This document shows, one piece after another, positions 36,701-50,085 of a stretch of 64,000 nt of DNA. Within the stretch, counting starts at the first letter, position 1, and each line of letters begins with the position of its first letter. The position numbers were made by a program, and so were the translations under genes. The DNA is from Ignelater luminosus. Taxonomy: Eukaryota > Arthropoda > Insecta > Coleoptera > Elateridae. Where the stretch lies: NCBI GenBank assembly GCA_011009095.1, contig VTPC01000478.1, forward strand, positions 1 to 64,000, given 5' to 3'. The notes beneath the pieces were generated by a model, which saw nothing but the letters and a program-made list of their open reading frames with translations, searched no databases and had not been told where the DNA came from.

Positions 36701-39265
36701 ACAAGAATACAAATGTTACAGTAAATCAGCAACTTCAAGAATTAAATTTAAATACTGAGAGGAATGGAGCAGGTTCCGTTTTCCGTTAATGATATAACTT
36801 ATACAAGTGTTGTAACCATTTTATTGCCCGTGCGTAATAGTTTCCGTCTAGTTTATGTGGCGACCTATCCTAGGTCAGAGGTGAAGCAAACTGGGCCAGA
36901 CTTTAGGTCAACTTGTTGGAGGTAACGGAGTGGACTTGCAGTTTATTATATTGCAACTTCCCGCATCTTTACACGGATTCATGCAAGCATTTGCATCAGG
37001 GAACTACATAGCATCAAACTACATAAACACCTATTCATAATCTGCCGCATTTATCTACTTTAACACGTCGTTCTGCTGCGTTAGTCCACATATAAGTGTA
37101 GATGTCATGACGATTTAAGTAATTCCGGTTCTTGCCGGTCAGATGTTACAACATAGAATGCTGAAAATTTCAATTATTCATTGTTTTCTAATGTACTCTT
37201 GCTTTTCCGTTTCTGTATAGGTTGTCGATAGTACAACTTGGGAATTTAATTTTCTCGTAACATTTTAGTTTACTTTTCCATTTCGGTAGCAACAACCACT
37301 TGGATAGAATTCCTTTACATAATTTAAAATATGGATCATTCAATAAAACTATTACTTGGTTGACTTTGTATTTTATTTTTTACTTAGAATTTTATTTATC
37401 ACTTAGCTATTTTAGTGGTAAGTAACTAAAAAGATCCTAAAGGTCAGCTTTGTTATAATTTACTAGCGACAGTTCTTTGGCTAACATACACATTAACCCC
37501 TGAATCGGTGCCAAAAAGCTTATGCTATAAAATCCATTTTACTTTCGGTGTCCATTAAACTCGCTCTGTGTGAGACAGCTCCAACAGTTGTTATTAAAGA
37601 TGACACTTGTAAATATCATAATAATGTAGGTCTAGAAAGTAAATAGTTTATGGACACAAATAGAAGAACAACTTTACTTTTATTAGGTTAATAACGTATC
37701 ATACGAAACGTAACAGAAATACTTTTTGTATTTACATATAGATTTCTCGTTTCATCATCAGATCCATTTTAAAAGCGTAATGATTTAAATGTGGTAAATC
37801 GTTTAAAGAATCTGTCTAATCGATTCGTTACAAAGCTATAGAAAGTAATATCCAGTTGCATGGTTGGTTGAACCATTGAGTTTCAATACAACTATCAAAT
37901 GAGTTGATCAGTGTTATCATGACGCGAGTAGAATTAATTAATTAACAAAGCAGTTTTCAAGCTACCGTTTAATTACCCGTGAAACAAGTTACTAATCGCG
38001 TAATGGCCACTACATATCCTTTTAAAAGATTAGCTCTGAAATAATTGTCTTTATCATAATTGATGGATGCGCCTTTTATAAAATAACTTTACTAACGATT
38101 TTATACATTATTTTATTCGATTAAATGTTATTTTGTAATGTGACTACTTCTCACAAAAATTCCCTAAAAATGGTTTTAGGGGAAAAGTGAGGAGTTTCTG
38201 ATTTTATTTTTAATTGTTAGACACATAATTTAGGAATATATGAACTTACCAGGAATCCTTCAACAAGAAGTAAGATATAGAAACAATTATTTTGTAAATG
38301 GGGAAGCATGTCGTCCGAACAGCTGAAAAGCGTTGCAGGTTTAATTTGGCAACTTTTCACTTTGGGTACATATGCATGCCTGAATGGCAATGGGACTTTT
38401 ATGAACAGGGTTTTTTGTATTTTTAAAAAGCCTGCCTGTAATCTTTGTTCCGGCATTAATGGTTATTACTATCAAACTTTTGAAGACCTAATTATTAATT
38501 TCTTGTTCTGAGATTGGTAAATATATGTGCCTTTATAAGGCCTCCCAACAAAGGAGGCAGAACTTGTTCTTCAAGGTGTTTTCATTTTGCTTTCTGATCT
38601 GTACATACAACGAACTTTTTAGACCACTGCATGACATTAATGATGATAATTGATTTATAGGAAGTGGTGTTAAAGACTCCTTTTCTGCCAAGGAAGGCTT
38701 TCAAAGTCACCTCCTTATTGTGCAGTCTGTTACTCATCTTACGGAAGACTAACTCTGCTGACGATATTATGCTAAGTAAATTACTGAGACCATATTAAGT
38801 GTTTGAAGAAAGTTGCCAATAGTGCGTAGCTATTTTAAAGATGATAGATAGTTAAGTACTGCACATTCCAAAAATGAACAAAGAGATTTTAAGTGGAATC
38901 CAAACAAAGCTGAAATGAAACTGTAGTTGTGGTTACTATCTCAATCTAAATCACATTGTAGTAGTCTCATTTCAAGTATACGTTGTGGAAAAAGGTTTAA
39001 CTGAACCATAATTCTTTAGTCATTTCTAAAAATCTGAATGATATGTAAAATTTCATTGGAAGAGATAACTCTTTTTGTAATTGATACAGTTAATCCAACT
39101 GGTTGCTTTTGAGCGAAACTGCTGCTCAGTTCATTGATTCCTCAAATACAAGAATTGCCGAACTGGAATTTTCTATTAAAACAACAGAGAAAGACTGCAA
39201 AATCTTCTCTCATCTAGAATCACAACAGAGACAACAACATTTGTCTCGGAAAACGTTTGTGCCTA
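33785..39265. other. AT-rich stretch, nothing recognised
   Basis: No gene, RNA or complete repeat. Two isolated end-like motifs, CCTGTATA at 36250-36257 and TATACAGGAGG at 36337-36347, face away from each other and do not define an element. Frames around 36100-36330 and 38220-38510 overlap on opposite strands and show no domain. Confidence 0.5.
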
Positions 39266-39267
39266 TA

Positions 39268-39696
39268 CCGAGTGGGGAGTTTCAAAACTGTACATAGGAC
39301 AATGCACAGGGATTTAGATTTTTATAATTCCTGCTCCCTAAATGGACCTACAGGGGAGATAATGGTATTAATCGATAGGGTAGAAGTTCCCTCTCAATCT
39401 GACTTGAATTGGTAAATGATATCGTTAGGACAGAAATTTTTTCCAAATCTGACATCAATAAATTAGTCCAATGAGCAAACTTGTTTAACGAAACAAATCT
39501 ACAAAGGCAACTAAAATAATTAATTTTGCTAATTCTGAGCATTTTTTGTTAGTTTATTGGTGCCAGATTGAGAGGGAACTTTACGCTATCGATTGATACC
39601 ATTACCTTTCCTGTAGGTTCATTTGGGGAGCAGGAATTATAAAAATCTGAATTTCCAAGCATTGTCCTATGTACGGGTTTGAAACTCCACACTCGG
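39268..39696. mobile_element. 429-base foldback MITE with ~140-base inverted arms
   Basis: The left arm (39268-39413) begins CCGAGTGGGGAGTTTC. The right arm (about 39560-39696) is its inverted copy, ending GAAACTCCACACTCGG. Shared blocks include GTACATAGGACAATGC, GATTTTTATAATTCCTGCTC and AGTTCCCTCTCAATCTG. The arms match at roughly 85-90% and enclose a loop of about 145 bases. TA stands on both sides (39266-39267 and 39697-39698). The size, long arms and TA target indicate a MITE moved by a Tc1/mariner-type enzyme. The small frames that cross it are not genes. Confidence 0.87.
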
Positions 39697-39698
39697 TA

Positions 39699-42600
39699 TG
39701 TATGTATGTTTCATATAGCGTACCATATTGGTATTTCGCGAGTTTTATAGTTATAAGCTTTCCAACACTGAGGTTTCTTTGATGAATTGATAATAGTTTC
39801 CAAAAAGGCTTACTTTAAATTATTTTTTTATAACTTACAACCCATTATAAATAAACGAAAGAGGATTACATTTGAAAGTTTGCAACAGTTGCATATGGGA
39901 CAAGCGATTGTTCAGTTTCTCTGAATTTGCCCTATTCATGAAAACGGATCTTTAGCATTCAGATGACTTCAACAAAGAATAGGAAATCGTGAGCGTAATT
40001 ACTATCTGTTAATTAGTATCCACTTTTGTGAAGTGTTTTTTTTTATATTAGCATCTAGTTGAGAGAAGTTCCTTCTGTTGAAATTTCATTGTGTGATACT
40101 TTATCTGTCTCTTTTGATATGAATTTCATAGAATTCTAAACTAGATCAGACGTTTCAAATCTGCGATGAAGTAAAATCTCTTAAATTAATTAAATCTTGG
40201 AAAGATTACTTTGAAGTTAATGTTTGATAACGTGTGTACTACATACATACTCAAACAAGTTAATTTCAGTATCAAAGTTGAGGTTATTAAGTTTTTTGGA
40301 TTATCTTTAATGGATACTTTCAAAGACCGTCATTACCTTAAAAATATTAAATTCTTCTACCTAATGCACCCTGCCTTTCATTTTTTAATTTAATTTTTCG
40401 TAAGTAAATGCCATCCGTGCTCCTGTATTTTATTTGCTAGTAAGTAAGTAATTGAATTCTACGGTACTATTTTCTAGTGAGTAATTATTTTTCCATATAA
40501 ATCTTATTTCTTCTCTTCTGCTGCATTCGCACCTTGCAATTTCAAGCTTTTCAGTTTTTGAAAAGTAATAAATTATTTTCAACCAGAAAATTCCTTAATT
40601 CGTGTTATTATAGTTGTATGTATGCACTATGGTGCTATTTATTAGCTTTTATAAGTTAGTAATGAAAAAGCAAAAATATTATAATAACTAGAATTACATT
40701 GCATAGTCTAAGTACAACTGTTATTTTCTTGAAATGCGTAGCTAATCTTTAAAATTTCAAAAACATGTAAAATGCAATCAAATTATTTATTATTCTCAAG
40801 CGGTTAATGTTTGTGTTGTAATATGTTTGCAGAAATTAAATTTTGACTTTTTTGTAAGTTGACTAGTGATTGAGAATGCTCTATGATCTATGTTTTTGCA
40901 CTACACTTAGTTACTTATATAACAAGAGCGATAAAATATGTATAAGGAGTCGTTGCATTATATCTTGAATACATTGACCGAAGTGTGTCGATACCCTTTT
41001 CCCAGCGATGCTGGGCTTCTTCTAATCTTCCAGAATTCTTCAGATATACCTACTGTCAAAAACGTTTATCCCATGAACAACCATCAGTAACTGTTGTGAA
41101 CATTAGTAATTCAGATGTCGGGTCAGTAAGCTCTCAATGTTTGGTACTGTGCAGAAGAGTGAAGACGTGCCACTGGTAGGATGTCTTCATCGCTTCCCAT
41201 TCATCACATGGATCCGTCTGCCATCATGAGTGAGATTTGTGACTTTTGGTCGTAGTCCTTCCACACCACTATCGCTATAATAAACATTCCCTGGTTTGGG
41301 AAGTTCGTTGCATCTGTCAACGTTCTTCATCCGGTAGTTTGACACGCCGCACTTCACCACCACAACTGGAGGTAAATTTGTCATTCACTTGGAGAAAGAA
41401 GAACCTAATAAAAGATTTAAGCAGATCTGATACAGGGATGACATAGAGCATCCGTACATATCCTCCATAGTTCAGATGAAAGGAAGGATAAAACACAGGA
41501 GAATGAATGTGTAGATAGAAGCGATCTCTCAAATTTCTTGACACTCATTTATTTTGCGGTTTAATATTGAATTTATCTGCCCGGATGGTTTCCTGGTGAT
41601 GACTAATGACATATCCTATAACACGCTATATATAGCATAAATAGACATAGACTGAAATCGGAAAAAACGTTTTCGGATCTGGAATCGAATTCACTGGAAA
41701 TATGACTTGCAGTTGGTACCCAAATTAAATAATAGATTTGTCAAAACAATGATTTCGGGCGCAAAAAGTATTTGCTTTAAAGTTACACATCTTGGAAACA
41801 ATTTTTAATAGAATTTATACATTAATGGTTCACAGAAAATGAGTTTGCAAGGTGAACCCTAAGTTGCAAAATCTTGAGAAAAACTATTATAAAGTGTTTC
41901 GCGTTAAGTGTACTGATCAAATCAAACGGTGAGTGTAAGTGATGGGAACTTATAACGTCTGGTTTGCATTTCAACATTTTTATAAAGTGTAGGGATGTAA
42001 AACAAAACTTTAATTGGACGTGACATTCTTTTTCATCTGAAATGAAGCCAATGCCGTTTACTAAAGTAATAAACCAATCAGAATATCATTAATATTAGGA
42101 AAAAATACTTAGAAGTAACATTTAGTTAACAATAATATAATCAATAAAATAATTTTTGGAATAACCCTAACGGAATTCTTTATTCTTCTAACATTCCATT
42201 CATTGATTTCATGATTGTAGCTGATTGTTCTCGATGGATTCAATCTGATTTAAGTTAAGATTTTTAAAATAATACAATGAACTTCTTGAAATACTCTTTC
42301 TTTTAATCTTCCTGAAAATATAAATCTTACGTTGAATAGAGAATTGTTCATTAGTGGAGAGCCTAACACGTGGGCAGGGGTTTCAAGCTCCCTGCTGCTA
42401 ACTCTATTTGGCTTTAACAAGAGTAACACTATTGTAGCTTCTTTTTTAATAAACCGACGCCTTTTTGTCTCTATATAATTTTATTCGTTTGTTTCACATG
42501 TTAATTGTTTCATTCAATGAGTGTTGTTTAAACTATTTGCATTCATTTCTTGCTTGAACTGGCTTTTAATGTAACTATAGTCTGATATCGAGTTTCTTGT

Positions 42601-45457
42601 CATTACCGATATAAAAGAAATCCAGCTATTTTTTTCTGGAAGTATTTTAGGTTTGTTTTGTTGTGAAATCCTCATTTAACAGGTAGGGAATTTCAGAGAA
42701 CATGCAAAAGCTAGTTTTCACTCGGATGTTACAAATATTTATTATATTGACCGAAGTTTTACATCCGGCTAACGACATTGTGGCCTACTTATGTAAGTTA
42801 ACATAGTAAATTAAGTGATTGTGATGCAACTTTCTACCTTACGAATGAGTTGGGAATAATTTTTATATTGAAAACTAATGTTAGATGCTTATTATTTCGA
42901 CAAAACCTAACTAGGGGCCTGAAAACTACTAGTATATGGAAATTTTGAAAAAACAATTTATAAAGTTCCTTCTAAACTGCTTGGCTCGTTAGACAATGTA
43001 CTATTTCCCTCATTTATAGTTTTTTTAATTAGAGCCCGGAAAGGAACGATTCTCGGGAACAAAAGCACGTTGAAATATGTTGCTGTTCTCTTTATTATTA
43101 TCTTTGGTTTTAAGATAATTAAGAAATAATGATATTAATATTAAAAAATGAGCAAATGTTTTGTTTACTCCCGTGATAGAATGTATGTTAGAAAAATTAT
43201 ATTTTTACTGTTTTTAATCTTCTCGATAAAATCTTTTCTGGCTTGTATTACGCATCTTTGCAATAAAACAGTAATATTACGTGTTACGAAGTCAATAATT
43301 AAAAAAAAAGTTTGTAAACAAAATAATATATTTAATTTCTAAATTATATGTAGTTGCCAATTCAAAACGATGTAGCTCTGAGAAAACACGAACATTAATT
43401 ATTGTTTTGCGACAAGGAATTATTAGAGAAGAACGCCCATATACAATTTTTATTCTGTATTCTCATAGGTACATTTTTAATTGAATAGTCTTCTACTAAT
43501 TATGTAGACCAACCTGCCTTTAAAGCGCCATGATTTAATATACGTCGCTCAACTCAATTATTTTTATAATATGCAGACGACGACGACGACAAGTTTGCGT
43601 AACTGACTTAAATTAATCCAAAGATGAATCTTATCACAATGTTTATTTTTTATCTTAGGAAGACATTACTGCATTTATTAAATGTTAGAATGTAGATTGC
43701 ACAAACACTTTTATTGCCAATCACTTTAAAGAAATATTATTCTGCAATTATACGTAGGCAATTGCAATAATGATATTAAATTATGTGCAATTTATGATAA
43801 GTTACTCTTTATGTAATGGTCTCAATTAATTTTGCTATAATGCCTGGTTTTCTTAGAAATTAATAAGTTGCTGTGTTAAATGCATAACTATAATAGTAAG
43901 GAGTATTTGTTATTTTGCAGGATTTATCTGGATATTCCTGTTTTAATTTTTATATGTTTCATGATACTAAATACTTGTTTCTCAACAAACAAAATTGGAA
44001 ATAGATATAATTGTATGACGTACTTGTAAAACTAATAATTTTTTTTATCAAATTAGTGCTTGCCTATTAGGTTTTCTAAGTTAAAATTGTGTTATTAAAT
44101 TTTGAACGAAGAAAAATTTGAAACATTTAAACCACGAGAAAATGCTATTTTTCTTCAATACCATATAATATTCTTCGTTATAGAGTGTATGCTGTTACTG
44201 CTATCCTAGAATTTATTACAATGTAATTTATGCGTAAATCACGATTTAATCTTTATTTTGTTAAAGTTAACTGTTAGCTGTCGCATTGGTCTTTGTACGT
44301 ATTAAAATATGAATAAGGATATCAAAAGTTGCGTATGTAGATAACTATAAACTTTCCAATGTAAGATAATAAATTATAAAAACTTAATAACCGCCACGAG
44401 GTTTCCCATGTTCATCTCCACATCTTTGATCTAAGTATATTTAAAAATCTTTTAAAACGGTTTCTCTATTAATGCACAGATGTAGCTTACTTAAAAGGGC
44501 TATTTAAATCGCTATTTTCCATTGTTACGCATTCCTAGACCAAGATAGATTTTGAAGAAGAAATCCTTAACGTATAGTGAGACATAAGAGGGTTCCGTTT
44601 GCAATTTTTAATTTAAGCTTTTCGAATTTGGTACGTGGACAGAAAGCAACTTGTGTCCTCCGCGGAGCGCTATATCATCTTCATTGAAGAAGAAAAATGT
44701 TACCCAGGATTAGAAATCGTTTATACGATACTACATGTATGTTTTCTGTCCACACAGTCTCTTACTTTGGTCATCATATTCCAAGCAGTTCTTTGAAAGT
44801 ACCCTCATTGTTCAATTTCCCCTTTGACGTGGAGAAATGTGTACTAAGACCTGTTCGACTTTATGAAAAATTCTCTGATAAATTTCATAGAAATTACTTT
44901 TTTAAAAAGCCCGGCCGCACCTATACCTATTTAGAGGAGCGTTGCGATCGGCCACACTCACCATTTTTTTCCAAAAGGCTGAAGAGAAGCTATCAGCTTC
45001 TATAGCCGACATTTCAATGATTAACATGCGCACGCCAAAACTTTTGTACAAGTTGCATACAGAGCAGACTACAATAACATGCCAAAAATAGTTTACAGAA
45101 GTTTGAAAAAAATTTCTTTCTAAATTTTTATAGAATTTTTCATAGGTCTTAGTGTCCAATATTTATAATACATTCAAGCATCATCAAAATTATCCTGGAA
45201 ACTAGCTTTAAGCCAAAGACGGACAGATTCAAATTAACATCTAAACGGTTCTACGCGTTTTGGTTGAACAACACACCCTGTGCGTTCAAAACAGCTGAAT
45301 GAATTAACTGAAGTCACATCACTATGCCTAAAGCCTCTTTGGCAAGCTATATAGCCTCGAAAATAAAGGATCTTTAGAGCATATCACAGAAATGTATGTT
45401 TAAGCTTGAACTAATCAAAATCTCAGCAAACGGTTTCCAGAATGCGTTCTAAATAAC
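39699..45457. other. AT-rich stretch, nothing recognised
   Basis: A slightly GC-richer part at 41180-41550 has overlapping frames on both strands (for example 41187-41384 minus, with DSGVEGLRPKVTNLTHDGRR) that I cannot match to a family. A short GAC run (CGACGACGACGAC) is at about 43575. Frames at 44697-45005 (+) and 44902-45159 (-) overlap one another and show no domain. Confidence 0.45.
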
Positions 45458-45857
45458 NNNNNNNNNNNNNNNNNNNNNNNNNNNNNNNNNNNNNNNNNNN
45501 NNNNNNNNNNNNNNNNNNNNNNNNNNNNNNNNNNNNNNNNNNNNNNNNNNNNNNNNNNNNNNNNNNNNNNNNNNNNNNNNNNNNNNNNNNNNNNNNNNNN
45601 NNNNNNNNNNNNNNNNNNNNNNNNNNNNNNNNNNNNNNNNNNNNNNNNNNNNNNNNNNNNNNNNNNNNNNNNNNNNNNNNNNNNNNNNNNNNNNNNNNNN
45701 NNNNNNNNNNNNNNNNNNNNNNNNNNNNNNNNNNNNNNNNNNNNNNNNNNNNNNNNNNNNNNNNNNNNNNNNNNNNNNNNNNNNNNNNNNNNNNNNNNNN
45801 NNNNNNNNNNNNNNNNNNNNNNNNNNNNNNNNNNNNNNNNNNNNNNNNNNNNNNNNN
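45458..45857. other. Assembly gap, 400 N
   Basis: A run of exactly 400 N. Any open frame spanning it is an artefact. The round length suggests a scaffolder estimate or placeholder rather than a measured size. Confidence 0.99.
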
Positions 45858-48800
45858 CTTCTTCTGTTTCATTCGCTTCCCGTCGTTTTATGGTAATCAC
45901 CAACGATTAATTCAGAGTTGAGAAATTAAGTCAAAACAAAGTGTTTTTTCAAAAATTAAAAATTAGAAGGAAATTACTTAGTTTCATTTCCTTAGAGTAC
46001 TTCACTGCAGAGGCGTAACTAGGATTTCTCGGACTCGTGACAAAATTTAGCCTTGGTGCCTCTTTTACCTAATTGATTTTCTTGCATTAATGTACCAATT
46101 CGTACTAGGGGGACAGGTGGTTTCTCAGCAAGTCGGCACTTATGTTTTTCCAATGTATTTTGCAACATTCTATATATCTTTGATATCTTGGAAGTTATGT
46201 TTTTGAGGAATTCTCCAACACAAGACCCGACGCCCGTGGTTTTCGTCACCATCGTTATCCCTAGTTACGATACTGTAATCAACAAAAAATTAGATACTGA
46301 TCCTGTTGGCATCAACATAAATGTCGAGCAGAAAGGAAAGTCAAGCTGTTCCATTTCCCGTTGGAGGCAAGTTGCTTTAGGGGCCCCCTCAGCTAAGATT
46401 AGTGGGCTGCTCTAAGAGCACATCTATTTCATCTATCACCATCCTTCAAGAATATTGAGTAGCAGAGATGGGTTCACCAAAAATTGTTAGGTTGATGTTT
46501 GGCTAGGGAGGAATTTTAATATTACATAGACCGGGGCAATTTGGGTTTGGACTACGAAACATCTCTAGGCGTATTCCATTTTACTTACGTGCCCTTTCCT
46601 AGTAGAATAGTGAAATTCGTTCTTGAAATGATTAAGGAACAATATCAGTGTGGTGATCGTAACTCTGAATGTGATAAAATTCAAATTTTTTTATTAGATT
46701 CTGGTGAAAAGACTCCAGAAGCGTCTGGTTCATGATACTAATGCACCGACAGTGTGGAAATTTATGATGTTCTATAACTCAGTATCTAAAAATACTACAG
46801 AAAAACACAAGTACAATCTAAGATTAAGTTTTTCTTTTATACAAAAGAATACTACATGCCAAGAAGTTTAAACTGGTGGAACTAATAAGCAGAAGACTTT
46901 TAGTACATTTCTAAATACAAATTTAGAACTTCCACAGTACTATATAGTCCATACTAGATAGGAAAATATGTTTTTCCTAACCAGGCAATGAAGAGTATGC
47001 GTCGCCATTTAAAACCATGTTATAGCAAAATTTGCTCACATTTACTGAAAAAGTACACAAATAAATTTTAGTATATTTTAAACGTATTTCAAAAAAAAAA
47101 TGAATTCATTAGATTGTTATTCTGTATAAGATCATTTTAACTGCACAGATGATAGAAGATTTATCACATCTTAAATATATTTTTATTAATTCTCCGAGAA
47201 GTGCATCAAGGAAAATGTGTATCCTTTGTGGAAAACTAGAATACATATGCTGGTATTTCTTAAAATGTAAAAGTAATATGGACAACGAAAAATAAGTTTT
47301 ATGGAATAAAGTCAGTTTCAGCCTCTTCTAGCTCATGAAGATATCATATAGGCAACGTAACTTCACAATAATTCGCATAGTTACATTATGTAGCACTTAA
47401 CAGTTCCTGAAATTCTAAAATATTTAAATGATTGTCTAACAGCAAATCGTTTTTGCAACTCATCACTATTTTTAATCCAACAGATAATCATGTTAACATT
47501 TTCTTAAAAAAAGTAATATTAAACGTTAAAGAAATATCTGTTATATGTTCTCAGGATTTGAGAATTTTTACATTTTATGTCAATAACAAATTGAATGCGA
47601 TTTTTATTCTAGTCCATTTGAGTATCTTAAGTAAATATTTTAAATTGGAAACAGGCTTAGAAAACTCTAAAAATTATTTTAATCACATACACTATAGTTT
47701 CAAATATTTTTATGTTGTGTTTCTACTTTTAAGTACCATAAGAGTGATGTAACTCACTTTTCTATTCCAAACAGGTTAAAACATCCTTACCTGTCGTTGT
47801 TTCTTTAAAGGCGACTATCAATTTTGGTAGTTTTAATTTTATATTTTGTAAAAACAAATCTGTTTGTGTCAAGAAAAACAAATTTTAGCATTTCGTTCCT
47901 GTGGCTTCTTTAAACACTTTTAAAATATTAATTAAACTTTTTTTCGGGGATTAACTTTTTAAATAGATTCTAAACACGGTTGTAACTAAATCATCTATTT
48001 TTGTTGTTTAAAATGTATGACATGATTGATTTTAACTATGCAAGCAAGGTTAAGGGCTTTTAAGTAGCTGTTAAGATACTAGTATTCTTTGATTTACGAT
48101 AACACTATTTGCGAATCGATAAGACAGTTCCATACATTAAATTGATGCGATATATCAGAAGAATTTAAACTTTTCCAAGTAAACGCACTTTGAAAAACGG
48201 TTGGTGCCTTATCTTAATGCCAAATTTTGTTTACTGTTTCTTTAACAGTACTTTTTATATAAAATGAGCGTTATAACCACAGATTATGTGATATAAATGA
48301 CGCAGGTGTGATATTTTATACACACAATGTACAGTAACAAGTCGCCAACTTCTCGGTAAGATCTTAATGGTCTAGCGATGTTCAGATAAATACTTAAGTA
48401 GTTCCTGTTCGCAGAATACAAATATTGAAAGCTAATTCTGAAAACCGTCTGGTTGTGTACAGATACGAAAATAAAATTAGCTTTGCAAATAAGTGAATCG
48501 CTTTATTGCGCATACAGAGTTAATTTGTCCAGTACAAGTAGCAGTGCGACTTCATATCGGCTTCTAAGATATGTCTGAATTCCAGTGATCTCTCAGACTC
48601 ATTGTAACAAATAAGATTACGCGTTAGAGCTTTCGTGACTTGGATACCTGAGAATGTTATTTCACTTTCTGCTTGCAATTCACACCTAAAGGCATTACAC
48701 TCACTGCTTCTTAGCATTTAATACTTTTATTGTCAGTTACGTTGATGTAATGTAGTAGGCAGTGAAACATCGTCCAGAAGCAACGCTTTAAGCAATTTTC

Positions 48801-49239
48801 TCATACGTTTATTACTTCTGCGTTTTCATATTATAATGGATTCTGTTCTTTTCAGATTTAACTAAAAAAGTTGTAAGGCTGTCTTGATTACTAAAGAAGC
48901 AAGAAAAAAAGGGATCTTAATTGTATTTACTATTATATCTTTGAACGGAAATTATTTGTTTCAAGCAATCCAATGAAAACATTATTTAAGGACAACAATA
49001 CAATTCATCGGTATAGGAAATAAGAAATATTTATAAGAATGTACGCGTGCATATTAAATTGTTAATTAGTACATTGTTCCCATGTTACATGCTTTAGAAT
49101 TAACGTTTTCTTGTATAAATTGTGGATTTATATTATAAAAGGAGAGTAAAGTTAAGAAACAAATCATTTCGTTCAGTACAATACTGTAACGTCGTTAAAT
49201 TGTTACCTATTTGCATTTTCCATTAATTATATTTTAGTT
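45858..49239. other. AT-rich stretch with a possible repeat fragment at its start
   Basis: CAGAGGCGTAACTAGG begins at 46008 and looks like a hAT-type left end. About 400 bases on, GGGGCCCCCTCAGCTAAG (near 46380) could be the inner part of the opposite end, but no clear inverted match or duplication is visible. The rest, including frames at 46188-46415, 46541-46735 and 47432-47752, has no recognisable domain. Confidence 0.4.
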
Positions 49240-49489
49240 ATGTACACAGTAAAAAATTTCCTGATCATTTTAACATTCAAATAACACTCTGATTGGTGCC
49301 CAGAGGACCACATTCGCGAGTGTTAATGACAATAGGGAGGGTATGACAAATATATCAGTGTACTAATGTACATTTACGCTCAATGTAGTGTTCTTACATT
49401 AACACTAGTGTACATTTAAATTCACAAGTGTACATTCACAGTCAGAGCAGTGTACAATACACTGAACGTCATGTATAAATATAAGTATA

Positions 49490-49690
49490 AGAAGTATTCA
49501 ATTATGCAAGCATACCTGCAGACGATCGTTTCGTCCTTGTCTGAATTCATCAGTGGAGAATAATGACCATGAATGCTTGCATATAAGCTTTATGCTAGAT
49601 ATGTAGAAACACTAATATGACATTTGCAGCACGAGAAGATTTAGGCGACATCTAATGGGAACAACAACAACAATGTGCCAATTATTCATA
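49490..49690 (-). mobile_element. Short retroelement fragment carrying the hammerhead
   Basis: The ribozyme motif sits in about 200 bases that interrupt the GTGTAC-word region. An AACAACAACAAC run near 49662-49674 could be a simple-repeat end. No protein remnant is visible. Given where such hammerheads are known, this is most likely a truncated Penelope-like or hammerhead-SINE copy; its exact edges are not visible to me. Confidence 0.4.
49506..49580 (-). ncRNA. Hammerhead ribozyme motif (type I, Penelope/SINE-like)
   Basis: On the minus strand the order is CTGATGA (49553-49547), a stem II hairpin, GAAA (49532-49529), a very short stem III, then the cleavage triplet GTC (49523-49521). Stem III is ACG/CGT closed by two bases. 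Stem II pairs TTC with GGA around AGACAA. Stem I is formed by TCTCCA with TGCAGG (one mismatch), then an asymmetric internal loop, then a perfect 8-base helix GCAAGCAT/ATGCTTGC. All core positions agree with the consensus except that the first stem II pair, normally G-C, is A and C. Minimal stem III and extended stem I are known from hammerheads in Penelope-like and SINE-like retroelements. Self-cleavage may be weakened by the stem II change. Confidence 0.72.
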
Positions 49691-49869
49691 TTTTTTTTCG
49701 AGAATAATTTTTAAATCAAGGTAGTGTACTTAGACTCACAGTAGTATACATTTACACTCAAGGTGTTTTTATACACTCAAAAGTTAATCATAATAATTAC
49801 AACAATAAAGACCTCTTGAGTGTAAAAGTACACTAATTTCTTATACAGTCTTTTTAACACTAGAAACCC

Positions 49870-50083
49870 ATAGCCAAAAACCTTTTCTTCTGTTCAAAAC
49901 CGTTGTTGTTTGTATTACATGCTATACTTTATTCAATTTTTATTGTAACGTTGTAGCACACGACTGAAAATCTGTTTGTCATTTAGAAACTAAATTAGAA
50001 GAGATTCCATTGCGTCAGTAGTGACTAACCTACTGCTATCTACTTAACTCTACGAAATTCTTGTCCTGAGATCATCTGAATAG
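49870..50083. other. Short spacer, nothing recognised
   Basis: No feature recognised between the word-rich repeat and the mariner end. Confidence 0.4.
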
Positions 50084-50085
50084 TA

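Larger units (their letters stand above)
49240..49865. repeat. Region of dispersed GTGTACATT / ACACTC words, probable old MITE
   Basis: The words GTGTACATT, GTGTAC and ACACTC, and their complements, recur more than ten times between about 49260-49480 and 49720-49850, in both orientations. The outer ends read ACACAGTAAAAAATTT (left) and, inverted, AGACTGTATAAGAAATT (right), a possible degraded TIR pair. The two word-rich halves are split by about 200 bases that lack the word and contain the hammerhead motif, so the latter looks like an insertion into the former. No coding capacity. Confidence 0.45.

Noticed and set aside
41187-41544. Overlapping frames on both strands as a host gene
   Set aside because: No recognisable domain, overlapping frames on both strands, no splice context.
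45415-45903. Long frames spanning the N run
   Set aside because: Almost entirely N; artefacts of the gap.
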